Shown here: piece by piece, positions 8,807-19,067 of the stretch
Position numbering within the stretch: the stretch's first letter is position 1
How the letters are laid out: every line of letters begins with the position of its first letter
DNA from: Alphaproteobacteria bacterium
GTDB taxonomy: Bacteria > Pseudomonadota > Alphaproteobacteria > Rhodobacterales > Rhodobacteraceae
Direction: 5' to 3'
Length of the DNA: 64,000 nt
Assembly (NCBI GenBank): GCA_030425185.1
Contig: JAUIAU010000008.1
Location: 40,318-104,317 of the forward strand
The notes under the pieces: generated by a model
Told to the model about the DNA's origin: nothing
Database searches by the model: none
Seen by the model: only the letters and a program-made list of their open reading frames with translations
Program-made: the position numbers and the translations under genes

Positions 8807-10846
8807 TCAGGGGCGCACCTCGACCGAGACGCGCCCCACCGCCCCCTCGGCATCGATCACCGTCAGGGTGACGAAGCCTGGCCCGGCATCCTGCAGCGCG
8901 GTCTCCCGTCGCATCACGCCCGTCGCGACCGGCACGCCATCGGCCAGCACGGCGAAGGGCGGCACGCCGCCGCGCAGCTTCACCGGCAGTCCGCCCGGCA
9001 TCGGGGCCAGCACCGCGCCCTGCGGCGGAAACGCGATCTCGACCCGCCGTTCGGGCTGCAGGGCCGCGTCGCGGCTGCGGAACTGGCGCAGCGGCAGCGG
9101 CAGGTCGGCGGTGGCCACCGTCAGCGTCGCGGGCGGCGGCGGCGGGGCAGGCACGAACCGGGGCGTCACCGCGCCGAATGCCTCGAACAGCAGCGGGGCA
9201 GCGACATCCGCGCCGAAGGCCCCCGGGACCGGCGTGCCGTCCGGGCGGCCCAGCCAGACGCCGACCACATGCGCCCCGTCATAGCCGATCGCCCAGGCGT
9301 CACGGTGGCCGTAGCTTGTGCCCGTCTTGAAGGCGAGCCCGCGCGCGGCACGGGGCGGCGGCGGCACCCCGCGCAGGACGTCGCCAACCTGCCAGGCGGC
9401 GACCTCGCCCATGATCCGGGTGCCACCGGTCGCGGCACTCGCGGCGTCCCACCCGGGTCGCACGGCCTGGCCGCCAGCGGCAATCCCGGCGTAAAGGCCG
9501 ACCAGTTCTTCCAGCGTCACCCCGACCCCGCCCAGCGCCACGGCAAGGCCCGGGACCCCGCCCGGCAGGCGCGGCTCCATCCCTGCGCGGCGCATCGCGG
9601 CGGTCAGGTTGGCAGGACCGAGCGCCTCGGTCAGCTTCACGGCCGGGATGTTCAGCGAGGCCTGCAACGCGTCGCGCAAGCTCAGCGTGCCCCGCCACGT
9701 CTTGTCGAAGTTCTGCGGCACGTAAGTGCCAAAGGCGGTCGGGCGGTCCTCGATCAGGGTCTCCGGGTGGGCCAGCCCGGCATCGAAGGCAAGGCCATAA
9801 ACCAGCGGCTTCAGCGTCGAACCGGGCGAGCGGACCGCCCGCGTCATATCCACGAACCCTTGCCGCGCGCCATCCTCAAGGCCCGCCGATCCCACCGAGG
9901 CCCGGATCAGCCCGGTCGCGGTCTCCACCACGAGGATCGCTGCCGAGATCTGTGGCCCGGTCGTCCGCGCCGCCTCGGCCGCCAGCCCCTCCAGCCGGGC
10001 CTGCAACCCGGCATCGAGGCTCAGGTCGTGCCGCAGCGGCCCCGGACGCTCGGCCGCGACCCGGTCGGTAAGGTGCGTCGCCAGCGCCGGAAAGGGGCGG
10101 CGAAGGTCTGGAACCGGGGCGCGCCGGGCACTCTCCAGCGTCTCGGCATCGATCACGCCAGCCGCCGCCGCGCGGGCCAGCACCCGGTCCCGCGCCTGCC
10201 GCGCCGCCTCGGGAAACCGGTCCGGTCGCCGGGATTCGGGGCTCTGCGGCAGGGCCACCAGCAGCGCGGCCTGCGCGGGCGTCAGCCGCCCCGGCGCCCG
10301 CCCCAGCCATGTCAGCGCCCCGGCCCGCACCCCTTCGATGTTGCCGCCGAACGGGGCCAGCGTCAGGTAAAGCTCAAGCACCTGCGCCTTGGTCAGCCGC
10401 CGTTCCAGCGCCAGCGCCAGCCGGACCTGCCGCAGCTTGCCCGCCCAGGCGCCGGTGCCGCTGTTTTCCAGCAGGCGCGCCACCTGCATCGTCAGCGTCG
10501 AGCCGCCCGAGACGACACGCCTCGCCCGCAGGCTCTGCCCCGCCGCGCGCAGGATCGCCAGCGGATCGACCCCCGCATGGTCAGGGAACCGCTGATCCTC
10601 GTAGGCCAGCAGCATCGCGAGGTAGAGCGGGTCTACCGCCGCCGGGTCGGCCCCCAGCCGATAGCGCCCGTCCTCGACCGTGTAGGCGCGCAGCAGGACG
10701 CCGCTCCGGTCGCGCATCTCGACGCTGGTCTCGGGCACCAGCGGCGGCAGCTCGGTCGCCGCCACCCAGACATCGAGGCTGTCCCGCGCCAGCGCCGCGC
10801 CGAAGAGCAGCGCCACCGCCAGCAGCAGCGTCCTGGCGGACCTCAC
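8807..10846 (-). CDS. pbpC: Penicillin-binding protein 1C
   Basis: Bifunctional peptidoglycan synthase of the PBP1C class, anchored by an N-terminal membrane helix (LLLAVALLFGAALA). The glycosyltransferase-51 domain (about residues 50-220) shows EDQRFPDHAG and SGGSTLTMQVARLL. The transpeptidase domain shows SPGSTLKPLVYG (SxxK), an SLN motif and KTGTSYG. A short PBP1C-specific C-terminal domain follows. The GTG start lies one base after the stop of the alpha-2-macroglobulin gene, so the two are coupled. In Enterobacteria pbpC likewise sits beside the macroglobulin yfhM, suggesting a shared envelope repair or defence role. Confidence 0.92.
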   Translation of the reverse strand: MRSARTLLLAVALLFGAALARDSLDVWVAATELPPLVPETSVEMRDRSGVLLRAYTVEDGRYRLGADPAAVDPLYLAMLLAYEDQRFPDHAGVDPLAILRAAGQSLRARRVVSGGSTLTMQVARLLENSGTGAWAGKLRQVRLALALERRLTKAQVLELYLTLAPFGGNIEGVRAGALTWLGRAPGRLTPAQAALLVALPQSPESRRPDRFPEAARQARDRVLARAAAAGVIDAETLESARRAPVPDLRRPFPALATHLTDRVAAERPGPLRHDLSLDAGLQARLEGLAAEAARTTGPQISAAILVVETATGLIRASVGSAGLEDGARQGFVDMTRAVRSPGSTLKPLVYGLAFDAGLAHPETLIEDRPTAFGTYVPQNFDKTWRGTLSLRDALQASLNIPAVKLTEALGPANLTAAMRRAGMEPRLPGGVPGLAVALGGVGVTLEELVGLYAGIAAGGQAVRPGWDAASAATGGTRIMGEVAAWQVGDVLRGVPPPPRAARGLAFKTGTSYGHRDAWAIGYDGAHVVGVWLGRPDGTPVPGAFGADVAAPLLFEAFGAVTPRFVPAPPPPPATLTVATADLPLPLRQFRSRDAALQPERRVEIAFPPQGAVLAPMPGGLPVKLRGGVPPFAVLADGVPVATGVMRRETALQDAGPGFVTLTVIDAEGAVGRVSVEVRP

Positions 10847-10847
10847 C

Positions 10848-13800
10848 TCAGCGCACCACCGTCACGCGCCCGGTGTCGCTGACCGCCCGGTAATGCGGGC
10901 GATACATGTCCTCCACCATCGCGGCGGGGTGATGGAAGCTGCCCGGCGACACGGCGCGGACGATGTAGGCCAGCTGGAACGCCCGGCTGCCATAGTGATC
11001 GACCGCGGCGCGGAACTGGTCGGACCGGAACTCGACGTTGCTGGGCGTCGTCTCCAGCGTCAGCCACTCCAGCGCCGCGACATCACCTGTCGACAGCAGC
11101 GACGGGTTGTCGATCTCGAAGCCCGCCGGCAGCGGGTCGACCACCATCAGCCGCCCTTCGCGGCTGCCGGAGGGGCGGACCGTCAGCAGGGTGACGAAGC
11201 GGTCGCCCGCGCGCACCCGCTCCGGCGTGACCGGCTCGCCCTCCATCGTGAAGTAGCGCCGGTCGATGCTGTAGCCGTTCCCGCCTGCGGGCGGGGCCAC
11301 CTCGGGCACACCGAAGGTGGTCAGCACCAGCGTCTCGTCCCGGGAGCTGCGGGTCCGGATCGCCAGCGGCGCGAAGGTGTCCGGCTCCAGTACCCGCACC
11401 AGCGGCCCGTCCACCGCCTCGTCGTTGACGGTGAACCCGGCCTCGGGCGCGGTCGCCAGTTCGGTCGCGGCGCGCAGGGCCCAGACCGCCTCCTGGGTCG
11501 AGCGCCGGTCCTCCGGACGCGCCAGCGCGGCGGCCACCAGCGTGGCCTCGTCCGCCGCCGTGCTGCCCGCCTCCAGCGCCAGCGCCAGCACCGCCGCCGC
11601 ATCGCGCCGGGCGGTGCCATAGTCGATCCGCCACAGCGTCGTCACCGGCGGGCGCGCCGCCTCGGCGGCCACCCGCTGCGTCGCCAGCCGGAACATCCGG
11701 TCGGCCCGCGTCTGGTCGCCGTAGCTCGCCAGCGCCGCGCCGAGCTGGGCCAGCGCGAGCGGGGTCGAGAACGCGTCCGCCTTCACGTCGGCGTAGTAGC
11801 GCAGGTCTCCCGTCGCCGCGGCCCCTTCGCGCGCCAGCACGTAGAGCGCATAGGCAATCGGCTGCCCCCCGGAGTCGAAGTCCGGCACGTAGCTCAGCTG
11901 GTTGCGCAGGTTGTCGAGGGCGAGGCGGAAGCCGACATCCGGCACCGCCAGCCCTGCCGCCCGGGCGCGGCTCAGGAAGTCGGTCACATAGGCGTCGAGC
12001 CACAGGTCGCCGCTCTCGGGCCGCCACAGGCCGAACGCGCCGCTGGAAGTCTGGCGGGTCATCACCGTCCCGATCGCCTGCTGCAACCGCTCGTCCAGCG
12101 TGGCATCGCCGTCGAGTCCCATCGCCAGCGCCAGCGGACGCGCGTCGAGAAGCGGCAATGCCCGGCTGGTGATCTGCTCGGTACAGCCCCACGGGTAGCG
12201 GTCGAGCGCGGCCAGAAGCCCGGGCGCATCGAACCGCGCCAGCGCGCCTGCCGACAGCACGGCATGCCCGGTGCCCGCCCGGAAGCCCGCGAAGATGTCC
12301 CGGTCCACGGTAAAGGTGTCCCCGGCCGCCAGCGTGAACCGGTTCGAGCGCGTCACCTCCGGATCGTTGGCCCGGACCCCGAGGCGCAACTGCCGCTCGG
12401 TCGTCGTGCCGTCGGGCAGCCGCAGCGCGACGGTCAGGTCGCCATCTCCCACATCCCCGGCCCGGATCGGCAGCTCCAGCACCTGCCGCCCCTGCGGCGG
12501 CAGCGTCACGCGGCCCGGCACGGCCCCTGCCAGCATCAGCGGTCCGGTGGCCGTCACCCCGAGCCCCACGTCCCCCGCCGGTCCGTCGGCATGGGTCAGT
12601 TCCAGCCGCAGCACGCTCTCGTCGCCGGGGGCGAGGAAGCGCGGCAGAGTTGCGGACAGAACCACCGGGTCGCGCAGGATCACGTCCGTCGCGGCCTGCC
12701 CGACCCCGCGCGCGGTCCAGGCCACGGCCATCAGCCGCAAAGTGCCGTTGAACGGGCCGGGGTCATAGACCAGTGTCGCCTGTCCGGCCGCGTCCACCTG
12801 CACCGGGCCGGAGAACCACACCGCCAGGTCCTCGGTCGGCGGCGGCGCCTCCAGCCGCGCGTCGCCCGCGCCGTCGCCACCCGAGCGGACCACGCCCAGC
12901 GCGCCGTCGGTCGCATCGATCAGCCGCCCGTAGAGGTCGCGCAGCCCGACGCCCAGCCGCCGCTGGCCGAAATAGTGCCCCTGCGGATCGGGGGCCGCGA
13001 AGCTGGTCAGGTTCAGGATGCCGACATCGACGGCGGCCAGCGTCAGCCAGGCCTGCTCTCCCGGCGCGGCACCCGCCACGGTCACGCGCATCTCCAGCGG
13101 CGTGCCCGCGCGCTGCACCTCGGGCGCGTCGAGCGCGACCGACAGTGCCCGGTCGCCCGGGTCGACGGCGGCATGGGCAAGGCCCAGCGCCCGCGTCGGC
13201 ATCCGCGCGTCGCCTCCGACCGGCGTCAGCAGCGTCGCGGTGACGTAGGCCCCGCTGCCCCAGGCGTCGGTCACCGGAATCTCGACAGCGATCTCGCCCG
13301 CCGTCACCGGCACCACGCGCCGGTCGATCAGCCGGTCCGACAGCACGGTCACCAGCAGGGTGCCGTCGCTCTCCGGGGTGGCGCGCATCATGGCGGTGTC
13401 CCCGACCGCGTAGCTGGGCTTGTCCAGCGTCACCGCCAGCAGGTCCGGCGTAGCACTGGCGTCATCGCCCGACCACCAGCCCGCGCTGAACGCGGTCGAG
13501 GCTGCGGCATAGGTCCCGTCCAGCCGCTCGACCTCCAGCTCGTAGCGCCCCCAGGCCACGGCGGCCTCGACCACGGCGCGGCCGTTCTCCAGCGTCGCGT
13601 CCCCGATGGCGACGCGCGTGCGGCGGGTCACCGGCTCCCAGGTCCAGTCACCGTAAAGCTGGTACCACTGGTAGCGGGTCTCGACCCGGTTCAGGGTCCA
13701 GCGCACGGTCATGTCCTCGGGCGCGAGGTCGGCGGAAAGACCGACGATCTCGAACCCGGCGGTCCCGTTCTCGGGCGCGCTGTCCTCGAACAGGGGGCGC

Positions 13801-16301
13801 AGGCCCAGCAGCGGCGCGGTCGGCGCCAGCGGCATCGTGATCCGCCGCTCCACCGGACGCGCGTTGCCCTCCCGGACCTCGACCGCCAGCCGCGCCTCGT
13901 AGGGGCGGTCGGTCGTCGGCGGCTCCGGCAGGCTGACCGGCACCAGCGCTGCCCCGCCCGGCCCTGTCACCACCTGCGGCAGCGGCTCACCCACCGTCTC
14001 GGGCCTCTCGTCATGGCGGCCGAACACGACACCCGGGAAGCCCGGCAACCCGGCACTGGGGGCGACGGACGCGAAGCCCGACACCGGCAGGTCCCCGGCA
14101 GGCGCGCCGAACAGGTAATCGGCCTGCACCTCCAGCGGCAGGACCTCGCCCGCTGGCAGCAGCCCGTCGGGCACCGACAGCGTCACGTCGATCCGCTCCG
14201 GCAGGAAGTCCTCGACCAGCACCGTCTCGGTTACCAGCGGCGCGGCCTCCGGATCGGCATGGAGCGCGATCTTCCACGTCCCGCGCGGCACCGACAGGCC
14301 CAGCGGGAACGCCAGCACATGGCCCCCGGCCCCGACCGGTTCGGACACCTGCCGGGCGTATTCTACCCCGTCCGGACGGCTCAGGATCGCCGTCAGCGGC
14401 AGGTCCGCGACCGCATCCGCCCGCCCGTCGCCCGCAAGGGCCGTGACATGGATCGTCTCGCCAACCCGGTAGGCCCCGCGCTCGGTCGTCAGGAACACGT
14501 CGATCGGCGGCGCCGCCGGGCGGCCTTCCACCCCCCGGTCGCTCAGGTCGAACTCGGGATCGGTCAGCGACAGGAAGGCGAAGTCGTCCGCGCCCATCCG
14601 CACCGTCAGCAAGGCCGGCGCGGCGGCCCCGGTGCCCCGCGTCAGGCCGGGCGCGAAACCCGCGAAGCCATCCGCATCCGTGACCGCCGTCGCCAGCACC
14701 GCGTTCGCCCGGCTGACCAGTTGCACCTCGGCCCCGGCCTTGGGCCCGGTATCGGCCAGCGAGCGCACGGCGACATGCAGCCCGTCCGTGCCCTGCATCG
14801 TCAGCACGCCGAGGTCCGAGACCACGAACCACTGCGTCGCGGGCGGGGTCTGGTCCTCTTCCGCGCCCTGCGCGCTGACCCGAAGCGTATAGAGCCCGGG
14901 CGCCAGCGCCCCCACCGCCTCGCCAAGCGGCAGGCGGCTCGTCGTGTCGCGGTTCAGCTCACCCGAGACCGTCGCGGTCCCGTCCCAGACGCGCTCGGCC
15001 TGGTTTTCATCGAACCAGTCCACGTCCCAGCGCGACAGCGGCTTGCCGAACATGCCGTTGCGTTGCAGCGCGAGGATGTTCCGGTCGCTGACCTTCGACA
15101 GCACGAGGTCGAGGTCGCTGACGTTCACCGTGACCACCGGCAGCGCCGTGATCTCTGCGACGGGCAGCACGTAGCCGCGCCCGGCGAAGCGCACCGCAGG
15201 CGTCCGGTCGCGCACGTAGAGATCGAGCGGCACCGACGCCATCAGCACCTCGCCCGAGGCCGCGGGCAGCCCTTCCCGGAACACCACGCGGTAGCGCTCG
15301 CCATGCGCCACGCCGTCGATGCAGATCTGCTTGCCGTCGGCCTCGACCGCCAGCCCGGCAACCGGAACCTGCACGAAGGGGGTGTAGTCCACCCCCGCCT
15401 GCACGAGGTCCTCCGAGAAGGTCGCGCAGATGCGCGGCGCGGCACTGTCGCTGTCCACCCGGTGCTCGGTGATCCGGAAGCCGAAGCGGGCAATGGCGTC
15501 GTCCAGCGCATCCTGCAGGTCGATGCGCGGCGCGATGTCGTTGGCGAGGCGCAGCACCGGGATCGACTCGCGCCCGCGTCCGACATCCTGCAGCGCCTTG
15601 CCGATCACCGCCAGCGCCGAGGCACGCACCGGGGCCTCCCGCCCGCGCAGGTAGCCGTTGATCCCGGCCGCGATGGCGGTCTCGCGCCAGCGCCGGGTCT
15701 CGCTGCCGTTGCCGCCCTCGATCAGCCCGGACAGCCGGGCATATTCCACCCACTGGTCGGCCCGGTCGGTCAGGTTGATCGCTGCTCCCATGAAGCGCAG
15801 CGCCGACACCGGGTTGCCCGACTGCGCCGCGTCACGCGCGGCATCGGCGAGGGCCGCCGCCTGCCACTCGCCCGACACGTGCCGTTCCGGCAGGGCGCGC
15901 GCCAGCGTCCGCGCCTCCGCCAGGTCCTCGGGACGCAGCATGCCGAGGTCGGCCGCGCGCGCGTCGGCCTGCGCGAGGATCGCCGGATCGGTCTCGAACA
16001 CCCGCCCGGACAGCGCGCCCTCGTAGGGCACCGCCTCGCCCGCGCCGGTCTTCGGGAAACAGGCGTTGGCCCGGATGTTGTAGGTGAACGCCCCGCAGGC
16101 CCGGTCCGCGAGGCAGGCGTCGCGGCAGGTCGCGAAATCGGTCTCGAAGATCGGGGTCAGGTCGCCGCCCGGAAAGTCGACGTTCTGGCTCAGCGCGACC
16201 CGGCGCTCGGGCACGGACTGGGCCTGCAGGGGCAGAACCAGCGCGGCGAGGGCCAGAACAACCCCTCCCGCAAGACGACCGACAGGGGCAAGGCGCGACA
16301 T
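10848..16301 (-). CDS. Alpha-2-macroglobulin family protein with PAN/Apple domain
   Basis: Large periplasmic protease-trap-like protein, 1817 residues. It begins with a signal peptide (MSRLAPVGRLAGGVVLALAA, then LPLQAQ). A Cys-rich PAN/Apple-like module follows (about residues 45-85: CRDACLADRACGAFTY with a later Cys). The macroglobulin repeats and bait region come next, then the thioester motif GCTEQ with Cys at residue 1373. The thioester would bond covalently to attacking proteases. The chosen ATG is the one directly before the signal peptide; the open frame 44 codons longer lacks one. It is followed by pbpC. The PAN module is typical of the alphaproteobacterial subset and absent from E. 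coli YfhM. Confidence 0.9.
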   Translation of the reverse strand: MSRLAPVGRLAGGVVLALAALVLPLQAQSVPERRVALSQNVDFPGGDLTPIFETDFATCRDACLADRACGAFTYNIRANACFPKTGAGEAVPYEGALSGRVFETDPAILAQADARAADLGMLRPEDLAEARTLARALPERHVSGEWQAAALADAARDAAQSGNPVSALRFMGAAINLTDRADQWVEYARLSGLIEGGNGSETRRWRETAIAAGINGYLRGREAPVRASALAVIGKALQDVGRGRESIPVLRLANDIAPRIDLQDALDDAIARFGFRITEHRVDSDSAAPRICATFSEDLVQAGVDYTPFVQVPVAGLAVEADGKQICIDGVAHGERYRVVFREGLPAASGEVLMASVPLDLYVRDRTPAVRFAGRGYVLPVAEITALPVVTVNVSDLDLVLSKVSDRNILALQRNGMFGKPLSRWDVDWFDENQAERVWDGTATVSGELNRDTTSRLPLGEAVGALAPGLYTLRVSAQGAEEDQTPPATQWFVVSDLGVLTMQGTDGLHVAVRSLADTGPKAGAEVQLVSRANAVLATAVTDADGFAGFAPGLTRGTGAAAPALLTVRMGADDFAFLSLTDPEFDLSDRGVEGRPAAPPIDVFLTTERGAYRVGETIHVTALAGDGRADAVADLPLTAILSRPDGVEYARQVSEPVGAGGHVLAFPLGLSVPRGTWKIALHADPEAAPLVTETVLVEDFLPERIDVTLSVPDGLLPAGEVLPLEVQADYLFGAPAGDLPVSGFASVAPSAGLPGFPGVVFGRHDERPETVGEPLPQVVTGPGGAALVPVSLPEPPTTDRPYEARLAVEVREGNARPVERRITMPLAPTAPLLGLRPLFEDSAPENGTAGFEIVGLSADLAPEDMTVRWTLNRVETRYQWYQLYGDWTWEPVTRRTRVAIGDATLENGRAVVEAAVAWGRYELEVERLDGTYAAASTAFSAGWWSGDDASATPDLLAVTLDKPSYAVGDTAMMRATPESDGTLLVTVLSDRLIDRRVVPVTAGEIAVEIPVTDAWGSGAYVTATLLTPVGGDARMPTRALGLAHAAVDPGDRALSVALDAPEVQRAGTPLEMRVTVAGAAPGEQAWLTLAAVDVGILNLTSFAAPDPQGHYFGQRRLGVGLRDLYGRLIDATDGALGVVRSGGDGAGDARLEAPPPTEDLAVWFSGPVQVDAAGQATLVYDPGPFNGTLRLMAVAWTARGVGQAATDVILRDPVVLSATLPRFLAPGDESVLRLELTHADGPAGDVGLGVTATGPLMLAGAVPGRVTLPPQGRQVLELPIRAGDVGDGDLTVALRLPDGTTTERQLRLGVRANDPEVTRSNRFTLAAGDTFTVDRDIFAGFRAGTGHAVLSAGALARFDAPGLLAALDRYPWGCTEQITSRALPLLDARPLALAMGLDGDATLDERLQQAIGTVMTRQTSSGAFGLWRPESGDLWLDAYVTDFLSRARAAGLAVPDVGFRLALDNLRNQLSYVPDFDSGGQPIAYALYVLAREGAAATGDLRYYADVKADAFSTPLALAQLGAALASYGDQTRADRMFRLATQRVAAEAARPPVTTLWRIDYGTARRDAAAVLALALEAGSTAADEATLVAAALARPEDRRSTQEAVWALRAATELATAPEAGFTVNDEAVDGPLVRVLEPDTFAPLAIRTRSSRDETLVLTTFGVPEVAPPAGGNGYSIDRRYFTMEGEPVTPERVRAGDRFVTLLTVRPSGSREGRLMVVDPLPAGFEIDNPSLLSTGDVAALEWLTLETTPSNVEFRSDQFRAAVDHYGSRAFQLAYIVRAVSPGSFHHPAAMVEDMYRPHYRAVSDTGRVTVVR

Positions 16302-16450
16302 GATGCAATCTCCGGAACCGGGAATCCGACCTTCAGCGTGACACGCCGCCCCTTGTCCGGGCAAGGACGCTGCATCGTTAACCCGGCATTCACGGCTCCG
16401 GGGGCAGCCTGCGGGGCAGGTTCGGGCCGCCATTGCGCGCCTGAGGAGCG

Positions 16451-18634
16451 ATGGCCATGACCCCGGAGCCGATGATCCCGGAACCCGAAAACGACCTCGC
16501 CCGCGAGCGCCGCGCCCGGCTCGCGGCCGAGCGCCTGCTCGAGCAGAAGGCGCGCGAACTGGCCGAGGCGAACGCGGCGCTGTCGCGGCACGCCTTCCGC
16601 CTGACCGACCAGATCAGCCAGAGCCGCGAGGAAACCGCCGTGGCCCGGCAGGCCGCCGACCTCGTCCGCTCGGACCTCGCCCGCGTGCAGCGGCGGCTCT
16701 GGACCTCGGTCGAGGCGATCCCGGACGGCTTCGCCGTGTTCGATGCCGACCAGCGCCTCGTCATCGCGAACCCGGCCTATCTCGATGTCTTCGACGGGCT
16801 CGACATGGTCCGGCCCGGGGTCAGCTACCCGGAACTGCTGCACCTCTGCCTCGAAGAGGGCATCGTCGATCCCGAGGGGGCCCCGCCCGCCGTCTGGTTC
16901 GATCGGATGCTCGCCCGCTGGGACGCACCCGACATCCCCGAACAGGTCATCCGGCTGTGGAACGGCGGCTACATCCGGCTGGCCGACCGGCGCGGCCCGG
17001 ACGGCGACATCGTCTCGCTTGCCATCGACATCACCGCCACCATCCGCCGCGAGGCCGACCTGCGCGAGGCCCACAAGCAGGCCGAGGCCGCCAGCCGCGC
17101 CAAGTCCGCGTTCCTCGCCAACATGAGCCACGAGATCCGAACCCCGATGAACGGGATCATCGGCATGGCCGACCTGCTGGCCGAAGGGCCGCTCGACGAC
17201 GAGCAGCAACTCGGCATCGCCACAATCCGGCGGTCCGCCGATGCGCTGGTCTCGATCATCAACGACATCCTCGACTACTCGAAGATCGAGGCCGAGAAGC
17301 TGCGCCTCTACCCCGAACCCGTCGATCCCGCAGGGGCCATCGACGAGGTGCTGCGCCTGCTGCGCCCCGTGGCCGAGGGCAAGGGCCTGACCCTGACCGC
17401 CCGCGCCGACCCCGACCTGCCCGCCGCGCTGACCGCCGATCCGGTCCGCCTGCGGCAGATGCTGACCAACCTCGTGGGCAACGCGATCAAGTTCACCGAT
17501 ACCGGCGGAGTGACCGTCACCGCCCGGCTGCTGCCGGCCGCGGGCGACGACCCGCCCCTGACCGAGATCGCGATCACCGACAGCGGCATCGGCATCGCGT
17601 CGGAGAACCTGGAGCATATCTTCGGCGAATTCGCGCAGGCCGAGGAACAGACCAACCGCCGGTTCGAGGGCACCGGTCTCGGCCTCGCCATCACCCGCCA
17701 GCTCGCCCGGCTGATGGGCGGCGACATCACGGTGGACAGCCGCCTCGGCGCGGGCGCGACCTTCACCCTGCGCCTGCCGCTGCCGGTCGCCGCCGCGCCG
17801 CGCAGCCCGGCCCCGATAGCCTGCCGCGTCGCGCTGCTGGACACCCGCCGCCCGGTCGATCCCGCCTTGTCCGACGCGCTGGCCGACCTTGGCTGCAGCG
17901 TCACCCGCTGCCGCTCGGTCTCGGCGCTGCGCCGGGCGCTCGCGGCAGACCCGCCCCCCGCCGTCGTGATCCTGACCGCCGGCAAGGTGCTGGCCCGGAC
18001 CGCGGCCTTCGCGGCCGGTCTGGCCGCTGCCGGCGCCGCACCGCTGGTCGTCCTGCATGACCCGGACAACCGCCATCCCGTCGCCGACCCGCCCTTCGTC
18101 GGCCGCCTCGCGCCGCCTTACGACCCGCGCGCCCTGCATCGCCGGCTCGATGCGCTGCGGATCGCCGCCCGCGTCCCGGGCGTACCACCCGTAGCGGCGG
18201 CAAACCGCACCCCCGCCCCCGACCCGGCCCCGCCCCGCCTGCGGGTCCTCGCGGCCGAAGACAACCGCACCAACCAGCTCGTCTTCGGCAAGATGCTGAA
18301 GGACCAGCCGCTCGACATCTCCTTCGTCGGAGATGGTCGCGCCGCCGTCGCGGCATGGCAGGACCTGCGGCCCGATCTCGTCTTCATGGACATCTCGATG
18401 CCCGAGATGGACGGCATGGACGCCACCCGCGCGATCCGCGCCGCCGAGCGCGCGGAGGGGACGACCCGGGTTCCGATCATCGCCCTGACCGCGCACGCGC
18501 TCGACACCGATCTCGCCCGCATCCGCGCCAGCGGTGTCGACGACGTGCTGACGAAGCCGCTCCACAAGGCCGCCCTGCTGGAGCGCATCATGCGCCATGC
18601 CCCTTGCCCGCCGGGGCCCGACCCGGCACCGTAA
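16451..18634 (+). CDS. Hybrid sensor histidine kinase/response regulator
   Basis: 727-residue soluble hybrid kinase with no membrane segments. Order: coiled coil (about 15-80), PAS-like domain (85-200), HisKA with phospho-acceptor His227 in ANMSHEIRTPMNG, and HATPase with NLVGNAIKFTD, DSGIGIASENLEHIF and GTGLGLAI. A degenerate receiver-like stretch (about 455-575) follows, with no acidic acceptor. The C-terminal receiver has Asp647 in LVFMDISMPEMDG and the TKPL lysine. GAGG lies 5 bases upstream of the ATG. It is divergent from the macroglobulin gene. No response regulator gene with an output domain is adjacent, so the phosphotransfer partner is unknown. Confidence 0.92.
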   Translation: MAMTPEPMIPEPENDLARERRARLAAERLLEQKARELAEANAALSRHAFRLTDQISQSREETAVARQAADLVRSDLARVQRRLWTSVEAIPDGFAVFDADQRLVIANPAYLDVFDGLDMVRPGVSYPELLHLCLEEGIVDPEGAPPAVWFDRMLARWDAPDIPEQVIRLWNGGYIRLADRRGPDGDIVSLAIDITATIRREADLREAHKQAEAASRAKSAFLANMSHEIRTPMNGIIGMADLLAEGPLDDEQQLGIATIRRSADALVSIINDILDYSKIEAEKLRLYPEPVDPAGAIDEVLRLLRPVAEGKGLTLTARADPDLPAALTADPVRLRQMLTNLVGNAIKFTDTGGVTVTARLLPAAGDDPPLTEIAITDSGIGIASENLEHIFGEFAQAEEQTNRRFEGTGLGLAITRQLARLMGGDITVDSRLGAGATFTLRLPLPVAAAPRSPAPIACRVALLDTRRPVDPALSDALADLGCSVTRCRSVSALRRALAADPPPAVVILTAGKVLARTAAFAAGLAAAGAAPLVVLHDPDNRHPVADPPFVGRLAPPYDPRALHRRLDALRIAARVPGVPPVAAANRTPAPDPAPPRLRVLAAEDNRTNQLVFGKMLKDQPLDISFVGDGRAAVAAWQDLRPDLVFMDISMPEMDGMDATRAIRAAERAEGTTRVPIIALTAHALDTDLARIRASGVDDVLTKPLHKAALLERIMRHAPCPPGPDPAP

Positions 18635-18638
18635 GGGC

Positions 18639-19067
18639 ATGACGACACACCCCCCCTTCCGCATCCACGGCCTCGGCGAGGTCGCGATCCGCTGTCACGA
18701 CCTGCCCGCCATGGCGGCCTTCTACGGTGGGACCCTCGGCCTGACCCGCCTGCGCGGCAGCGACACCGACCCGATCGTGTTCTTCCGGATTGCCGACGGC
18801 GTTGCGGGCCACACCACGGTGCTGGCGCTGTTCCGGGACGACGCGCGCCCGACCACCGGCCCCGGCGCCAGCCTGCACCATCTCGCCCTGTCGCTGCCCT
18901 TCGCCGAACAGGAGGCCGCGCGGACGCATTTCACCGCCACCGGCATCCCGTTTCGCATCGAGCATTTCGACTGGATCGGCTGGCGCGGTCTTTTCCTGAC
19001 CGACCCGGAAGGCAACACCGTCGAGCTGGTCGCCTACGACGCCAGCCGCGCGCCCGCCTCTTCATAG
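18639..19067 (+). CDS. VOC family protein (glyoxalase/bleomycin-resistance fold)
   Basis: Single-module vicinal-oxygen-chelate protein of 142 residues with the beta-alpha-beta-beta-beta halves visible (GEVAIRCHDLPAMAAFY; SLHHLALSLPF; GLFLTDPEGNTVELVAY). The metal-ligand pattern His, His and Glu is plausible, but the reaction cannot be predicted. The ATG at 18639 starts four bases after the kinase stop. The last 34 bases overlap the convergent yaaA gene tail to tail. Confidence 0.8.
   Translation: MTTHPPFRIHGLGEVAIRCHDLPAMAAFYGGTLGLTRLRGSDTDPIVFFRIADGVAGHTTVLALFRDDARPTTGPGASLHHLALSLPFAEQEAARTHFTATGIPFRIEHFDWIGWRGLFLTDPEGNTVELVAYDASRAPASS

Noticed and set aside
10893..16460. 1855-codon plus-strand frame
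   Set aside because: It is the antisense of the alpha-2-macroglobulin gene, which has a signal peptide, thioester and domains. The long open frame is a GC-content effect.
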